Part shown: one piece after another, positions 24,531 through 35,475 of the stretch
How positions within the stretch are numbered: position 1 is the first letter of the stretch
Layout: every line of letters begins with the position of its first letter
The notes under the pieces: generated by a model
The model's database searches: none
Told to the model about the DNA's origin: nothing
Seen by the model: the letters and a program-made list of their open reading frames with translations, nothing else
From: Litoditis marina
Taxonomy: Eukaryota; Nematoda; Chromadorea; Rhabditida; Rhabditidae
NCBI GenBank assembly: GCA_964036275.1
Contig: OZ038433.1
Span: forward strand, 50,299,902-50,363,901
Reading direction: 5' to 3'
Length of the DNA stretch: 64,000 nt
Translations under genes and position numbers: made by a program

Positions 24531-25762
24531 CCCCACTTGGCTGCTGGCCAGAACCGGCTACCTGGCCGTGCCGGGCCCGCAATTATCAACGGCGCAAAAA
24601 CAACTGCGATAAGCGAAAAAGAGAGACAGACACCAACTTCCTAGTCAACTGCTTTTGGTCGTTTAGAGTAAGTTGTATTCAAATAATATAACCAAAAAGG
24701 TTTACATTTTATGATATAGTAGAATATAATATATGATTAATACCTTGTTTTTTTGAATATCCCTTTGCGAACTAAAATGATGAGTTAAATCATTGACAAG
24801 CCGAAAAATATCGGAACCATTTCCAATTTTCTTCAAGTTTCACCTTAACACTTTTTCTGTCCAGTTCGCTCGAGTACAAAGTCAAAAATACGCAAGAAAG
24901 TTTCCTTCACTGCTGCAGGTTTCTATTAGCGTAACTGAAAGTTTTGCTGATAGTATATAAGACAATGTGAGTTCCGTATATATTCCGATCTTCTCTTGAA
25001 CTACAAAAAGTATCAAAAAACCTTTGTGTTTCCAAAAGTTCGTTCCATTCAACTGTAGACATGTGCAAATCCAGCCGGACACCGACCTTGTAGAAAAGGC
25101 GATAAGACGGATGGGTCTGAACGCCGAAAAATGTCTGTGCCCAATTTCACTCAAATGTTGCGATTGCGAGCCGATGAATTGGGTTGCCATCACACTTCCA
25201 AAACACCGCCGCCGCGTTCGATGGATTTGCAATTTTTCGATAAAAAAGTCTTCTAATTTTAAAAAGTAACAACTAAGTGATGTTTTTTCATTGATTATTT
25301 CACGATTTCCACAGAAAGAGTAGGAAACACAATAAGGTTTTTGCAAGTCCAACTTCACGCAAAAGTTTTTTGTATCGGCTTACTGTAGCAGTCTAGACGG
25401 GTAGAATGCCCTATAAGTTCGCAGCTCAACATCACAACATCCCGTTGACCGCTCCTCGATTCGACAGTGTTGATAAACGCTCATCCCGCTGCCCAAAATC
25501 ACTCAAATGTTTCAAACGTGCGCTGTAATCCGTAGCAGAGTGTCAGAAGTGCACTTGTGCTCTCATCGACTGGCCAACTGCAAAAAACCACTGCTGCCGT
25601 GTAACGCGCCTGCGGCTATCTGATGTCATACTAATGAGATATTCGTATCTATCTATAGTTGTCGCTTAAATAAAGGTGGTGGTATACTGTATATCCTACT
25701 TTGTGCTGTGTAATAACTCATATATACGATTCATCAACAACGTTGCTATGTGCCCAGTTGAT

Positions 25763-25828
25763 AGTCGTTAGCGTACGCGCTCTCCGAACTTTTGGGCCCG
25801 GTTCGAGTCTCACGTGAAGAGGATATTT
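25763..25828 (+). repeat. tRNA-like (pol III box) repeat, copy 1
   Basis: Has an A-box-like GTTAGCGTACGCGCTC and a B box GGTTCGAGTCT, but no paired acceptor stem. It is followed by GAAGAGGATATTTTATAAATTT, similar to the sequence after copy 2. Probably a pseudo-tRNA or tRNA-derived SINE. Confidence 0.4.
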
Positions 25829-26066
25829 TATAAATTTGGCGCGCACTGTAGTTAGTTTACAAAAAGTACGTCATGGTGTACTGTATATCCTAGTTTACGA
25901 TGTGTATAGGGTTGGCGCGCTCCGAAACTAGCGTATACGGTGTATCGTGTATGTGAACTTCGTTAACAGTTGTAAATCACTACAAATATGGGAATCAAAC
26001 TACATATAAGATTGGATCCCACCCTATAAACATACCCGCTTTGCACCAAAATGCCGCCTAGGAGTC

Positions 26067-26133
26067 ACCTAGCGTAGTGGTTAGTGTTCGCGTCTGTAAA
26101 ACTTTGGTCGCAGGTTCGAACCTCAGACGAGGA
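26067..26133 (+). repeat. tRNA-like (pol III box) repeat, copy 2
   Basis: TAGCGTAGTGGTTAGTGTTC resembles an A box and D arm; GGTTCGAACCTC is a good B box. The T stem does not pair well and no acceptor stem forms, so it is not a functional tRNA. The downstream sequence resembles that after copy 1. Confidence 0.45.
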
Positions 26134-26502
26134 AGGTATATTACTAATTTTTTAGCCTGCGGAAGACTTCAAAATCTTGCTTCGTGAACAATATTTTTTA
26201 ACTTTGAATACTACGTAATGCTAATTAGCAAAATATGAATAATAATCAAAATAATATGAATTGATTGTAACAAGATTTCTTGTTTCTCCTATAGCAGTTT
26301 TTTTCCCCACTAAAACCCAACTTTCAAAAAACCCCGGTAACGAGTAGTTGAATGTTTCATTGCCACCATAAACAGATGCACATGTATCGGCATGAATGTT
26401 TCGCCGTCGTATGTAAGTGAATTTGATAGCAAACAACACGTACTAATTCTTTTAGGGATATCATATCTTCATTTTGGTATTCACCCCCGCTTTCTTTATC
26501 TT

Positions 26503-26507
<5 letters not shown>

Positions 26508-26550
<43 letters not shown>
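26508..26550. repeat. (TC)n tract
   Basis: Pure CT array followed by imperfect CT-rich DNA to about 26690. Confidence 0.9.
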
Positions 26551-26553
<3 letters not shown>

Positions 26554-26824
26554 TACTATCTTTTTCTTTGTCTCCCCCTCTCTGTCTCTCTGCTCTCTCT
26601 GCCCTCTCCCTCTCCCCCTCTCCCTGTCTCTCTCCCCCTCTCTCTGTCTCTTACTCTCTCTTACTCTCTCTATTCTTTCGTTCACCATTTTCAGTAACCT
26701 TGACCGAGTGTTTCGTTTGGGGTGGATCGGGGCGCTCGTTTCACATCCAATCTCACTCTTCTCGTTTTCCAACCCCCACCCATATCCCAATAACTGACTT
26801 TCCTACACACTCTCTCCCCTTCTC

Positions 26825-27070
<246 letters not shown>

Positions 27071-27099
27071 TCGCTAAGCCAATAGCTAATACAGCGTTC

Positions 27100-28120
27100 T
27101 TCTTTAGTCTTACCCATTTCCTTAGCTTTACAACTAGTAATGTGTAGTCACGTGAAACATGTGGAACATATGAAATAGAACGTGTAAAGTGTATATTTTC
27201 TTGACCATATACCATCCCTTCAACTTGGCGCTTTTTATATAAACGTTCCTCATACTAGATGAATTTTAAGACTAAGTCTTCATTACTATATAAATTTACA
27301 GTTATTTTCGCTTTCTTCTTACTATGGTTTATATTTTTTTCATTGGAGTGAAAACTAGCTTCTATCGTGAGAGAAATGTGTAAAAAACAAAGTAGGTCAA
27401 TATTTGGCACATCGCAAGTTGTCGCTACCGTAATCCAATCGATTGTCCCTATCTCTGCAAAACAACGACAAGTGGCTGAGAGACTTCTTCCTGTAAATAT
27501 TTTTGTCCATCTCGTGAGTGTCACGAGAGTCTGTTTTCCCGTGACCTGCTCCCCTTTAAAACGAAAGTGAGACCTATTGTTCTAACGCACTCGAATGTTC
27601 CAGTAATAGTTTAAGTTGTTCTTCTCAATACATTCTCAATTTTTACATGAATGCTGGATCAAACATTTTATTGAAATAATCAACTGCATAATCAACTCTT
27701 CTTTGTTATAGGATTAGGATTTTTTATTCGAAAAATCAAATGGAATGCGAAGTGTTCAAAGACAGAAATGTATTAGGATTCTGCTCAATATATGTCTGCA
27801 ATTAGTCATAAACCTATGAATAATTATATTATTCACTAGTCACATTTTATTCTGATTATTTTAACTTATTCAGATTTGGTATCTTATAAACCGACAATTG
27901 CGATTATAAACTTTCGATAAGTTTGTTCTCCACCGCTAGTTTCCTTCATAAACGTGTACTCAAAGACGCGAAGCAGAAACAATGATGTGACTTTAGCAAA
28001 ACTATTCCAATGTTTCAATCCTATCCCTGTTCTCTTCTAAAACAGCTGATATGTATGCGTTACCCACTCTTTCATTTATTCAACATTTGCCTCCAATTTT
28101 GAACATCACCCAAATGTTTC
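27100..28120. other. 5' flank of the tandem gene array, nothing recognised
   Basis: No supported ORF. Near 27145-27180 there is a fragment (GTCACGTGAAACATGTGGAAC) of the CACGTGA MITE. The segment ends in a TTTCAG acceptor just ahead of the copy A start codon. Confidence 0.4.
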
Positions 28121-28123
28121 AGT

Positions 28124-31100
28124 ATGCCCACCCTTCACCCAAAGTCCCACATCAAGGTTCCGCAGCTCCCCACCGAGGACGTGCTCTGGATACCCGATGA
28201 GCAGCCGGAGCCGCGAAAAACACTTCTCGACCGGATGTTCACTTCTATGGTACATTTACAGGAATAGGAAATGAAAACATACATAAAGCGTAGGGTAATA
28301 TTATACTATTTGTTTGTACCTAGTGACTTTTTTGAAGTAATCAACATATTTCTGGAACAGTACGTGTACTTACAAGTGTGAAACATTTCGATGCGCAAGC
28401 ACTTCCGTTTCTCGTTCATAGTCCAGTGTTCATTATTGAACTAGTTATAAATTAGTATTGAAAAAACGTTAGTAATTTTACTGTCTAAATGTGTCGTATT
28501 AGCCGGCTCTTAGTTCACTGAAACGTTTCAGTCGAGACGCGCTCAACTGGCGAAGCTGGTCAGTTTGATGTTCATCGCTGGCTGTCATGTGGTCTTCATG
28601 AACTGCTTCATTCACAACTTCCGCGCCTATGAAGAACTTGCCAATCAGGTTTGTGAAAAGTTTTCAGTTTAATGATAAAAATATAATGAAACATGAAGTT
28701 TGCAATTAAAGAAGGACGATTATGTGGTCCAATCACAACGCTTCAGTCCTTTAAACTGCAACACATTTTCAATTGCAGTTTAAATGACAGTTGACACGGG
28801 ATTGATCCATATAATCGTTCTGCTTTGAGTATACAAAGATGTGTCAGATGTAAGAAAAACTAATATACCTGTAAAAACGGTCAGAATTTCAGCTATGCAG
28901 AGTAGGAGTCACTACCAAAGATTTTTCGTATTGTCTTCTTCTATTATTTTGTTTCAATTCTTTTTACGCAGGCAACTCACAAGTTGCCAAACTTCATTGA
29001 ACCGTGAAACTTAACCATTTTTCTTAATTAATCAATTTAAGGTTGAGGAAAGTGGAGCGGCTACCACTACCAACAGCAACGATTTGAACGCCGTTCGATT
29101 TCTGCTGCGGGCACTAGTGGATGTAAGTGTTGCACCGCTACCATATTACGTACACTATTTTCAATAGTTGATTTGTCAGAATTTTCTTGCTGACATGACC
29201 AATTTAATAGTAAATCTCACAAGGCTGGGCTAGTTTACGTGCGTGTTGCACCAATACTATAAACCTAATTACTTGCTCTCCAACATATTAATATTATGGT
29301 GATTCTATTGCCTCCATAAACCAATAGACAGACTTGTAAGTCTCTGAGTTACGCTATGCCAACTTCACTACTTGAATATACAACTGTCTGCAAATGTACT
29401 ATACTGCTAGTAAAGTGTAAAGAATAAGCTCACGTGATATGTGAGATGCACATACTACAAAGTTCTACAACTTCTTCACGTGACAGTTGAGTTAGAAGAT
29501 TATTTGAGAAAGTATAGATTTTCTGTTATTATTGTTATTATCGATTATTTCAGTACAAGAAGAATCTGTGGGTGACGGTTGGCGCGATGTGCGCCTCCCT
29601 CGCTACTTCGGCTTTCCTGATATTCCTGTTGGAATACGGGAAATTCCACAAGCTGGTTAAGATAGTGGTAGGTTATTTATATGTCTTCTGAGAAATAGTG
29701 GATTGAGTCTAATTTATAGAGATCAGACAGTTCAAGGAAGTTCCATTTACCAATACAGACATTGTACAGCAGTACGAATATAAAACCAATCAGTGTAAAC
29801 TTACTAAAATGCTCATTAAAATGATATTTTTGCGTGATACCACCAATCCAACGTTTTGTAACTAGGGAAAACATATGTATCGATTCAGATCAAACTTCAA
29901 CGCTAACGTGTAAGGTTTGACGTTGACCTTGAAATAGAACGATTAAGTAGAGCTGAAACATGGACATTTATTATTTCGATTTTTAAGATAATTCACTCGA
30001 ATGTTTCAGGTGCGTCTGGTGGACGTCCTAGCCTTCATGGTGCTGCCCTGTCTGCTCACCGCTCGATACTTCATCGCCTCCAACCTAGAGCATTTCATGG
30101 AGGAGGCTTTGCGTAGTGCCAACCGTCTAACTGACATCAACGAGTTCATTAACGAACTCAAATGTTCCATCGTTCCCAGAGAAAACGTGAGTTATTTCTG
30201 ACATGCTACCAGAATACCTCGAAAAGAGTGGAAAAACGGTTTATTGGTAACCGATGAGTACGTTCTTCATTAGATTTCTACAGGAAATGTCAGGAAAGAG
30301 TGCAAACGGTTCATTTGTAATACTCAGCGGTTTTTGCATAATTCGCTCCCCAAATCCGTAATCGTATATAGTGATCGATGGGACATTCGAAAAATAGTTG
30401 TAATGAACTGTATGATGCAGAAGAAAAGTACTAGAAAAATATTATTACTTTTCACCAAATTTTTTCACAAGTATTATTGGAAAATGCTCTTCTGCCATCT
30501 GACGTGTCAAGTAAACCATTACAATTCAGTTCATTTAGCTAACTGTTCTCGGGGAACATTTTTCTTGATACAATATATTTTAACAAATTTTCATTCCAGT
30601 TGCCATCCTGTACCCGCGTGATGCTGAGATCAATCTTCCCGGTCAAGGTAAGATATCGCACTTCACCGTTTCACCGCTTCTGGAAAGACCACTTCATGTG
30701 TTCCACAGCTAATGTTCCAACCGATAGCTTTCGCGCTTGAACATATAAAAATACAGCAAAATAGTTGATAATTGATGTTGTTGTAAGTCATCGGGAACCT
30801 CTAGTTTCACGATAATTCTTTAAGGTCAAATTTTCTAGTCAGTCAACGGTTTCACGCGTTTGCACTCGAATAAATGCGCGTTTCGCGATGCGCACCCAAA
30901 CAAAAGGGTATTAACTAGTTTAACTCAAATAATTTTTCTTCCTGAAACGTCCCACTTTTTCATTCACAAATCATAACTATACAGGGTCTAACTACTAGTG
31001 GTCTCCAAACGTGTTCGAAAGTTTGCGAAAAGTCTCATTGGCACGCTGCCAAAATTCCGATACAGCGAAACCTATCTGCCTAATTGGTGGCATTCTAGGT

Positions 31101-31260
31101 GCTGGAGTACCTGATCATTCTCTGTCTGCTCACCGGAGCCTACATTGCGTTGGCGTATCTGATTGAGTACTGTATCCGTCACTTCTTCCCACCGACGCGA
31201 CGCGACCGCTCCGCGACTGAAAATATCCACAAACAGCCACTGGTACTTCCCTCTGTTTAA
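28124..31260 (+). CDS. Four-helix membrane protein, tandem copy A (intact)
   Basis: Exons: 28124-28249, 28532-28648, 29042-29122, 29554-29667, 30010-30186, 30600-30647, 31099-31260 (TAA). All are phase 0 and give 274 codons including the stop-preceding PSV end. I do not recognise the family. Visible: a Pro-rich soluble N-terminus (1-50); helix 1 about 51-72; a polar loop with VEESGAA and DLNAVRFLLRALVD; helix 2 about 113-136; helix 3 about 147-169; an acidic amphipathic loop of ~52 residues containing ANRLTDINEFINEL and two cysteines (KCSIVPREN, LPSC); helix 4 about 222-245; and a basic C-tail. Order and size recall tetraspan proteins, but the tetraspanin CCG motif is absent. The ATG follows a TTTCAG acceptor by one base, so the 5' exon is either a spliced leader or an unseen UTR exon. 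Copies B, C and D follow with the same exon plan. Confidence 0.88.
28711..28827. mobile_element. ~117-bp MITE with AAGGACGATTATGTGG ends, intron of copy A
   Basis: AAGGACGATTATGTGGTCCA at the left is mirrored by GATCCATATAATCGTTCTGC at the right, around AAACTGCAACACATTTTCAA and its complement. Family members: 34281-34396, 38531-38640, 40651-40764, 41211-41328, 47241-47356, 52570-52686. Older remnants lie at about 36440-36546, 43594-43684 and 57479-57557. Confidence 0.85.
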
Positions 31261-32078
31261 GAATCTCAACATTTGGATTCTCTCAGCTCTGTGTGTGAAC
31301 TTTATATGCAGGGTGAAACATTCGCCTACCCTTCTATCATGGTTTTAATAGGTTGTTCACGAAAACATTCAACTTATAATTCCCATTTCCAGTTCTACTG
31401 ATTCTCACTTTCTCTCTGTGTGACTTTCTACCTTTTTATCTGTATCTGTTCAGTTTCAATCCTCTCCTACCTCGTACTATCAGTTCTTTTTTACTAGTCA
31501 CAACGTATATGCTATGTTCGCAGTCAAAGAGTACTTTCTACACTTCAGAAGTCGTTTTAGTCCAATGCGTTTTTCTGTTTCAAAACTTAAGTAAGATCCT
31601 TCCTATACTCTTATACCAAGTGTGAATCATTTCAATGTGCATACAGTTTGATTCAATTATTTGGGTAGTTTTTCTTCAAAACGTTAGTTCGCACAATACT
31701 TAACGAAAAGCGTTTTTGAAAATTAACTTTGTCACCACGTTACTCAATCTTGGCCTGTGTCACATGTCATACCTGACTGTTTGTTACTAAAAGTGTAGAA
31801 AGTACTCCGTTCATCCTAAACATCCAATTTCGTGGTATTTTGTATCCTACATCTCATCTATTTCCGTTGTTAGCCTAGCTTTATCCTCTCAGACTGGTTC
31901 TATTTCTATGTTATTCCATTGTGGCTATTGCAATATGTACAGTTCCAATGACATGCAACCTGTACTGCGTTTACAAACGATGTCCGCCGTTTAACGGCAT
32001 CAAGCCTGACACTCTGAGTCTGTTGAATGTTTCATGCTTGTCTGCTCGCGAGAAGGGTGTTCTCCCAACGAGTTGTGT

Positions 32079-32243
32079 TCTTCGACAGTAATCGAATCAT
32101 GTTATCTTCACCATTCGATCTATGTTCTTTCTATGTTTCAAGTCGATTCTGCGCCATGTGTACTTTCGTGTTTTGATTCGGTAGTCTTTCTTTCATCATT
32201 TGCATATTTCGTCTTTTGTACACTTGTCAACTTAATTAATAAA
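32079..32243 (+). other. Downstream block conserved in copies A, B and C, ending in AATAAA
   Basis: TCGAATCATGTTATCTTCAC through TTAATTAATAAACAATAC is nearly identical at 32094-32250, 39547-39706 and 47637-47795, about 0.8-1.4 kb after each stop codon. It ends with AATAAA (32238-32243 in copy A). It could be the distal 3' UTR and polyadenylation region of each gene, or simply recent duplication. Confidence 0.55.
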
Positions 32244-32959
32244 CAATACAACACATGTCCTTCTTAGTCACGTTTTATCGGACTGCAGTAATACGAAAAT
32301 TGCATACTCTAGACATTTTAAACCTAAAGGAGCTTGAAAAACACATTGATCGTTTCCACACATAGTGATTTCAACAATGGGCGGTAACTCGAAATATCTT
32401 CGATGAAACATCCCAACGCGTATCATACTATATCCTCGGGAACAAAGAAATAGCCTTAGTGACAGTTTAAAAATGTTACATATGGGTATTCGATGACAGA
32501 AGTAAACAAAAAAGCTTAATCTTCATAAATTACACTGGTTTTCTCACTTACAATAGTTTTCATTTCAAAACATTTGTTGTATATCAATGAAAACGATGCA
32601 GCAACCAAAGGAATTGAAGTAGTTGCACGCCAATGATGAGTGTGCTTCCAAAGTATAATGAACTTTTGATCGAAATCACTGTTCTCGTATTTTGAGAAGT
32701 TGAGGACTCTAATATTTAAGTGTCAATCGGAATATGGAAAGCAAATCGAGTAACTATGCAAATTTCACATAGTTTCGTTTCTCGGGTGTTTTAGGTTATT
32801 TGCGTTACGTGTCACTCTCTCTTGACGGAATCAAACAACAAACACGTCACTTTCAATATTAATAATAAACTCAATATTAATAATAAGGACAAACAAAGAA
32901 TCACGAATTCAAACCATATCAACTGATATTTGAGAGAATAAAGAAAAGAAAAACTAGTA

Positions 32960-33540
32960 CATACGCAAGTTGCTGATTTGTTGATACTACTGAGACTCAG
33001 TGAGGATACCTAGATGAAAAGGGTACCCATGATTGATTGATGTTAAACCGGAAACCATAGCGATCAAAGTACACGTCAGATACAATTGGGGCCAGATGAG
33101 GGGTCAATTGATAGCAACCATGGAAACAGCTGTAACGTTCACGCATGGAAACTCCACTCAGCTGCATATTATACAACATATCAACATTGTCATTTACACA
33201 TTTCAAAGAAACATCATCAGGAGCATCATGGAACGATGGAGAGTCGATTATGGATGGTTTATCACACATAGGAGAAGGATAATCAGATACTTGTGTAATT
33301 TCAACAGGGACGGGACTTTGGATAGCAGGTTGATCATCAAAATGGGTTGAACGAGGAGAAATAGAGTTTGGAGATGGAAATGCTGAGACAAGATTGGAAA
33401 CGACATTTCTAGTTTGTTCAACTAACTCCATTTCAATTGGCAGAATTGGATCGGCAGACGGTGTTGGTGTTGTAGTTTGGTGAACAAGACTTTTTGAGCT
33501 ACAAGGTTTGTTCTCCGAAGGAAGCCGCAACTGTGTATGT
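32960..33540 (-). pseudogene. Non-LTR retroposon ORF fragment (C-terminal part)
   Basis: Minus-strand open frame (32997-33530, 177 codons): Ser/Pro/Thr-rich, then ERYSCFHGCYQLTPHLAPIVSD and a YFDRYGFRFNIN end. This resembles the C-terminus of the ORF at 61026-61826 (VYEMYDIFLGL, ISDKYFEMYKFRLHL), so both likely come from related retroposons. A second fragment is at 51400-51850; copy B's spacer lacks it. Confidence 0.45.
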
Positions 33541-33711
33541 TGATTCCGCTATATCTGTACTTTGGACCCGTTGCTTCTCGGTCGTGAATAGCAAATTATG
33601 GCGTGTACCCAGTTCAAACTACAGATGTTGTCAAAGTCGAACTCAAAACTCGACTTGAAAACTCGAAATTTGTAAGAGGTGAGCAAAAGGCAAAAGAGCT
33701 TGAAAAATGGC

Positions 33712-33955
33712 GTATATAGTTCGTTTCGTTCCCACTGAGACCCATTGGAATCGTGCCAAGATTTTCGATTTCCTATTCCTTGGAGAAACCATGAGTATTA
33801 TAAACACATTATTTGTTTACGTGTTCTTATGAAACGGAAGAATCGCTGATTGAAATTTGCAGTTTTAGGAAGAACTAAAAAGTGGTGGAAAATTGACTGG
33901 AATATTCATTGGCACGCTGCCAAGTCTCAGTGGGAATGACCGGAACTATACCTAA
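33712..33955. mobile_element. MITE related to the CTACTGAGACTCC family
   Basis: TATAGTTCGTTTCGTTCCCA-CTGAGACCCA at the left is mirrored by CTCAGTGGGAATGACCGGAA-CTATACC at the right. Another copy is at about 52035-52255. Confidence 0.6.
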
Positions 33956-34280
33956 TTGAAACTCAGCTTTGGTCATTCCCCGTTCCCTATATACCCCGCG
34001 AGCAGATGGTCTCTATTTGATACTTGATACCATCTGGCGATCATTTCCGTTGTCATGGCTACACACCACCCGCACAGCAAACCAAACATGCTTATTGTTT
34101 ATATTTATGTTTACATAACATTTTCGCATTTTGTTGAATTTGTGTGTTTAGATTCTACACATTTTAGTATTAACACAAATCCATTTAATCAGATCGTAGA
34201 GATGAAAAGCCTGTTGAGACGTGAAGAATGTTAGCAATTGTGGCGGTTTTTTGGTCTCAGTATTTTTGATTATATTAGAG

Positions 34281-34396
34281 AAGGACGATTATGTGGTCCA
34301 ATCTCAACGCTTCAGTCCTTCAAACTGCAACACATTTTTCAATTGCAGTTTAAAGGACCGTTGACACGGGATTGGTCCACGTAATCGTCTTGCTTT
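34281..34396. mobile_element. AAGGACGATTATGTGG MITE, spacer after copy A
   Basis: Complete copy with both inverted ends. It sits at the same spacer position as 41211-41328 and 52570-52686, so it pre-dates the tandem duplication. Confidence 0.85.
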
Positions 34397-34455
34397 AAAT
34401 GATTTTGATTGCATTTGAGATGCAACCAGGTTGTATTTGAAAGACCGAATGGTTT

Positions 34456-34592
34456 GGTTTACTGTTAGTCAATTGCACAGTAACGTTTAGCATGATTAAC
34501 ACATCATAACTCAGAAACGTGCAATGACAAAGTGCACAATTACTCAATAGAATGCCAACTTCACGTGACTATTCAATTTACTTCTAGTATAC
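34456..34592 (+). mobile_element. ~125-bp CACGTGA MITE, spacer after copy A
   Basis: Same spacer position as 41388-41521; in the third spacer this MITE is split by a later insertion at 52840. Confidence 0.8.
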
Positions 34593-35201
34593 ACATGCAA
34601 CCGGGTTGCATTTTGATTGCCTGCAACCGGGTTGCATGTGTAATTGTAATTGGCCCAATTATTATGCAGATTCTCGAGTCTTTGTTGGACAATATACACG
34701 TGTGAATAACAATATATTGTGTTTATGCATTTCATTAATATGTTTGTAAACATTTAAACGTTATTTCAAATACGAACAATATTACATTTTCTCACATATT
34801 TGTTCATTCACCTCTCTTCGTTACGAGGTGATCACACTTGTCATATTTGTAATCGCAGCATCTTCTGAGTACATCTCGGTCCCTCCTTCATTGAAGACAT
34901 GGTGGAAAATCGAATGCTATTGTGGCATCGATCCAGTGATATGCACGGAAATTCTTGGAGGGAGGGAAAGAGACTGTTTGTAAACATTAAATTATAAGAA
35001 AAACTAGGAGATTGAAATTATTATACAAAACCACGTTGCTTGTATAAACAAGCTCAAGTAGCTGTTGATATACTTTCATTTCTGTGAGCACGAACAGATT
35101 ATTGTCTCATTATTACTGATCAGCCACCAAAACGTTTGAAGGCGCCTTTCTCAACCTTTACACCTCGACGTCTAGTTACTGTTCCAGCATGGCTCCTATC
35201 T

Positions 35202-35440
35202 TATAGTCGACACCATTCCTACTGAGACTCCTACAGTACCTTTTCGCGTTGTACAATGGCCATTTTGTAATGCAAACTTCAACTTCGTCGAAAATTATTT
35301 GAAATACTCGTTGTAATAGGTTGTCATAATCTGAATTGAAAATTGTTAATCATTCCGATAATATTTACGTTATTTAAACGAACTCGAAGTTTCGTTTTCC
35401 CAACTGTAGGAGTCTCAGTAGGAATGAAAAAGACTATACT
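35202..35440. mobile_element. ~239-bp CTACTGAGACTCC MITE upstream of copy B
   Basis: Ends about 35 bp before the acceptor that precedes the copy B start codon. The same element sits upstream of copies C and D, so it was part of the duplicated unit. Confidence 0.8.
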
Positions 35441-35475
35441 CAGAACATAAACTCAATTCGTCTGAATGTTTCAGG

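Noticed and set aside
26067..26133. A functional tRNA gene
   Set aside because: A- and B-box-like motifs are present but the T stem mispairs and there is no acceptor stem.
28124..31260. Assignment of the four-helix gene to tetraspanins
   Set aside because: Helix number fits, but the large loop is only ~52 residues and lacks the CCG motif; I left it unnamed.
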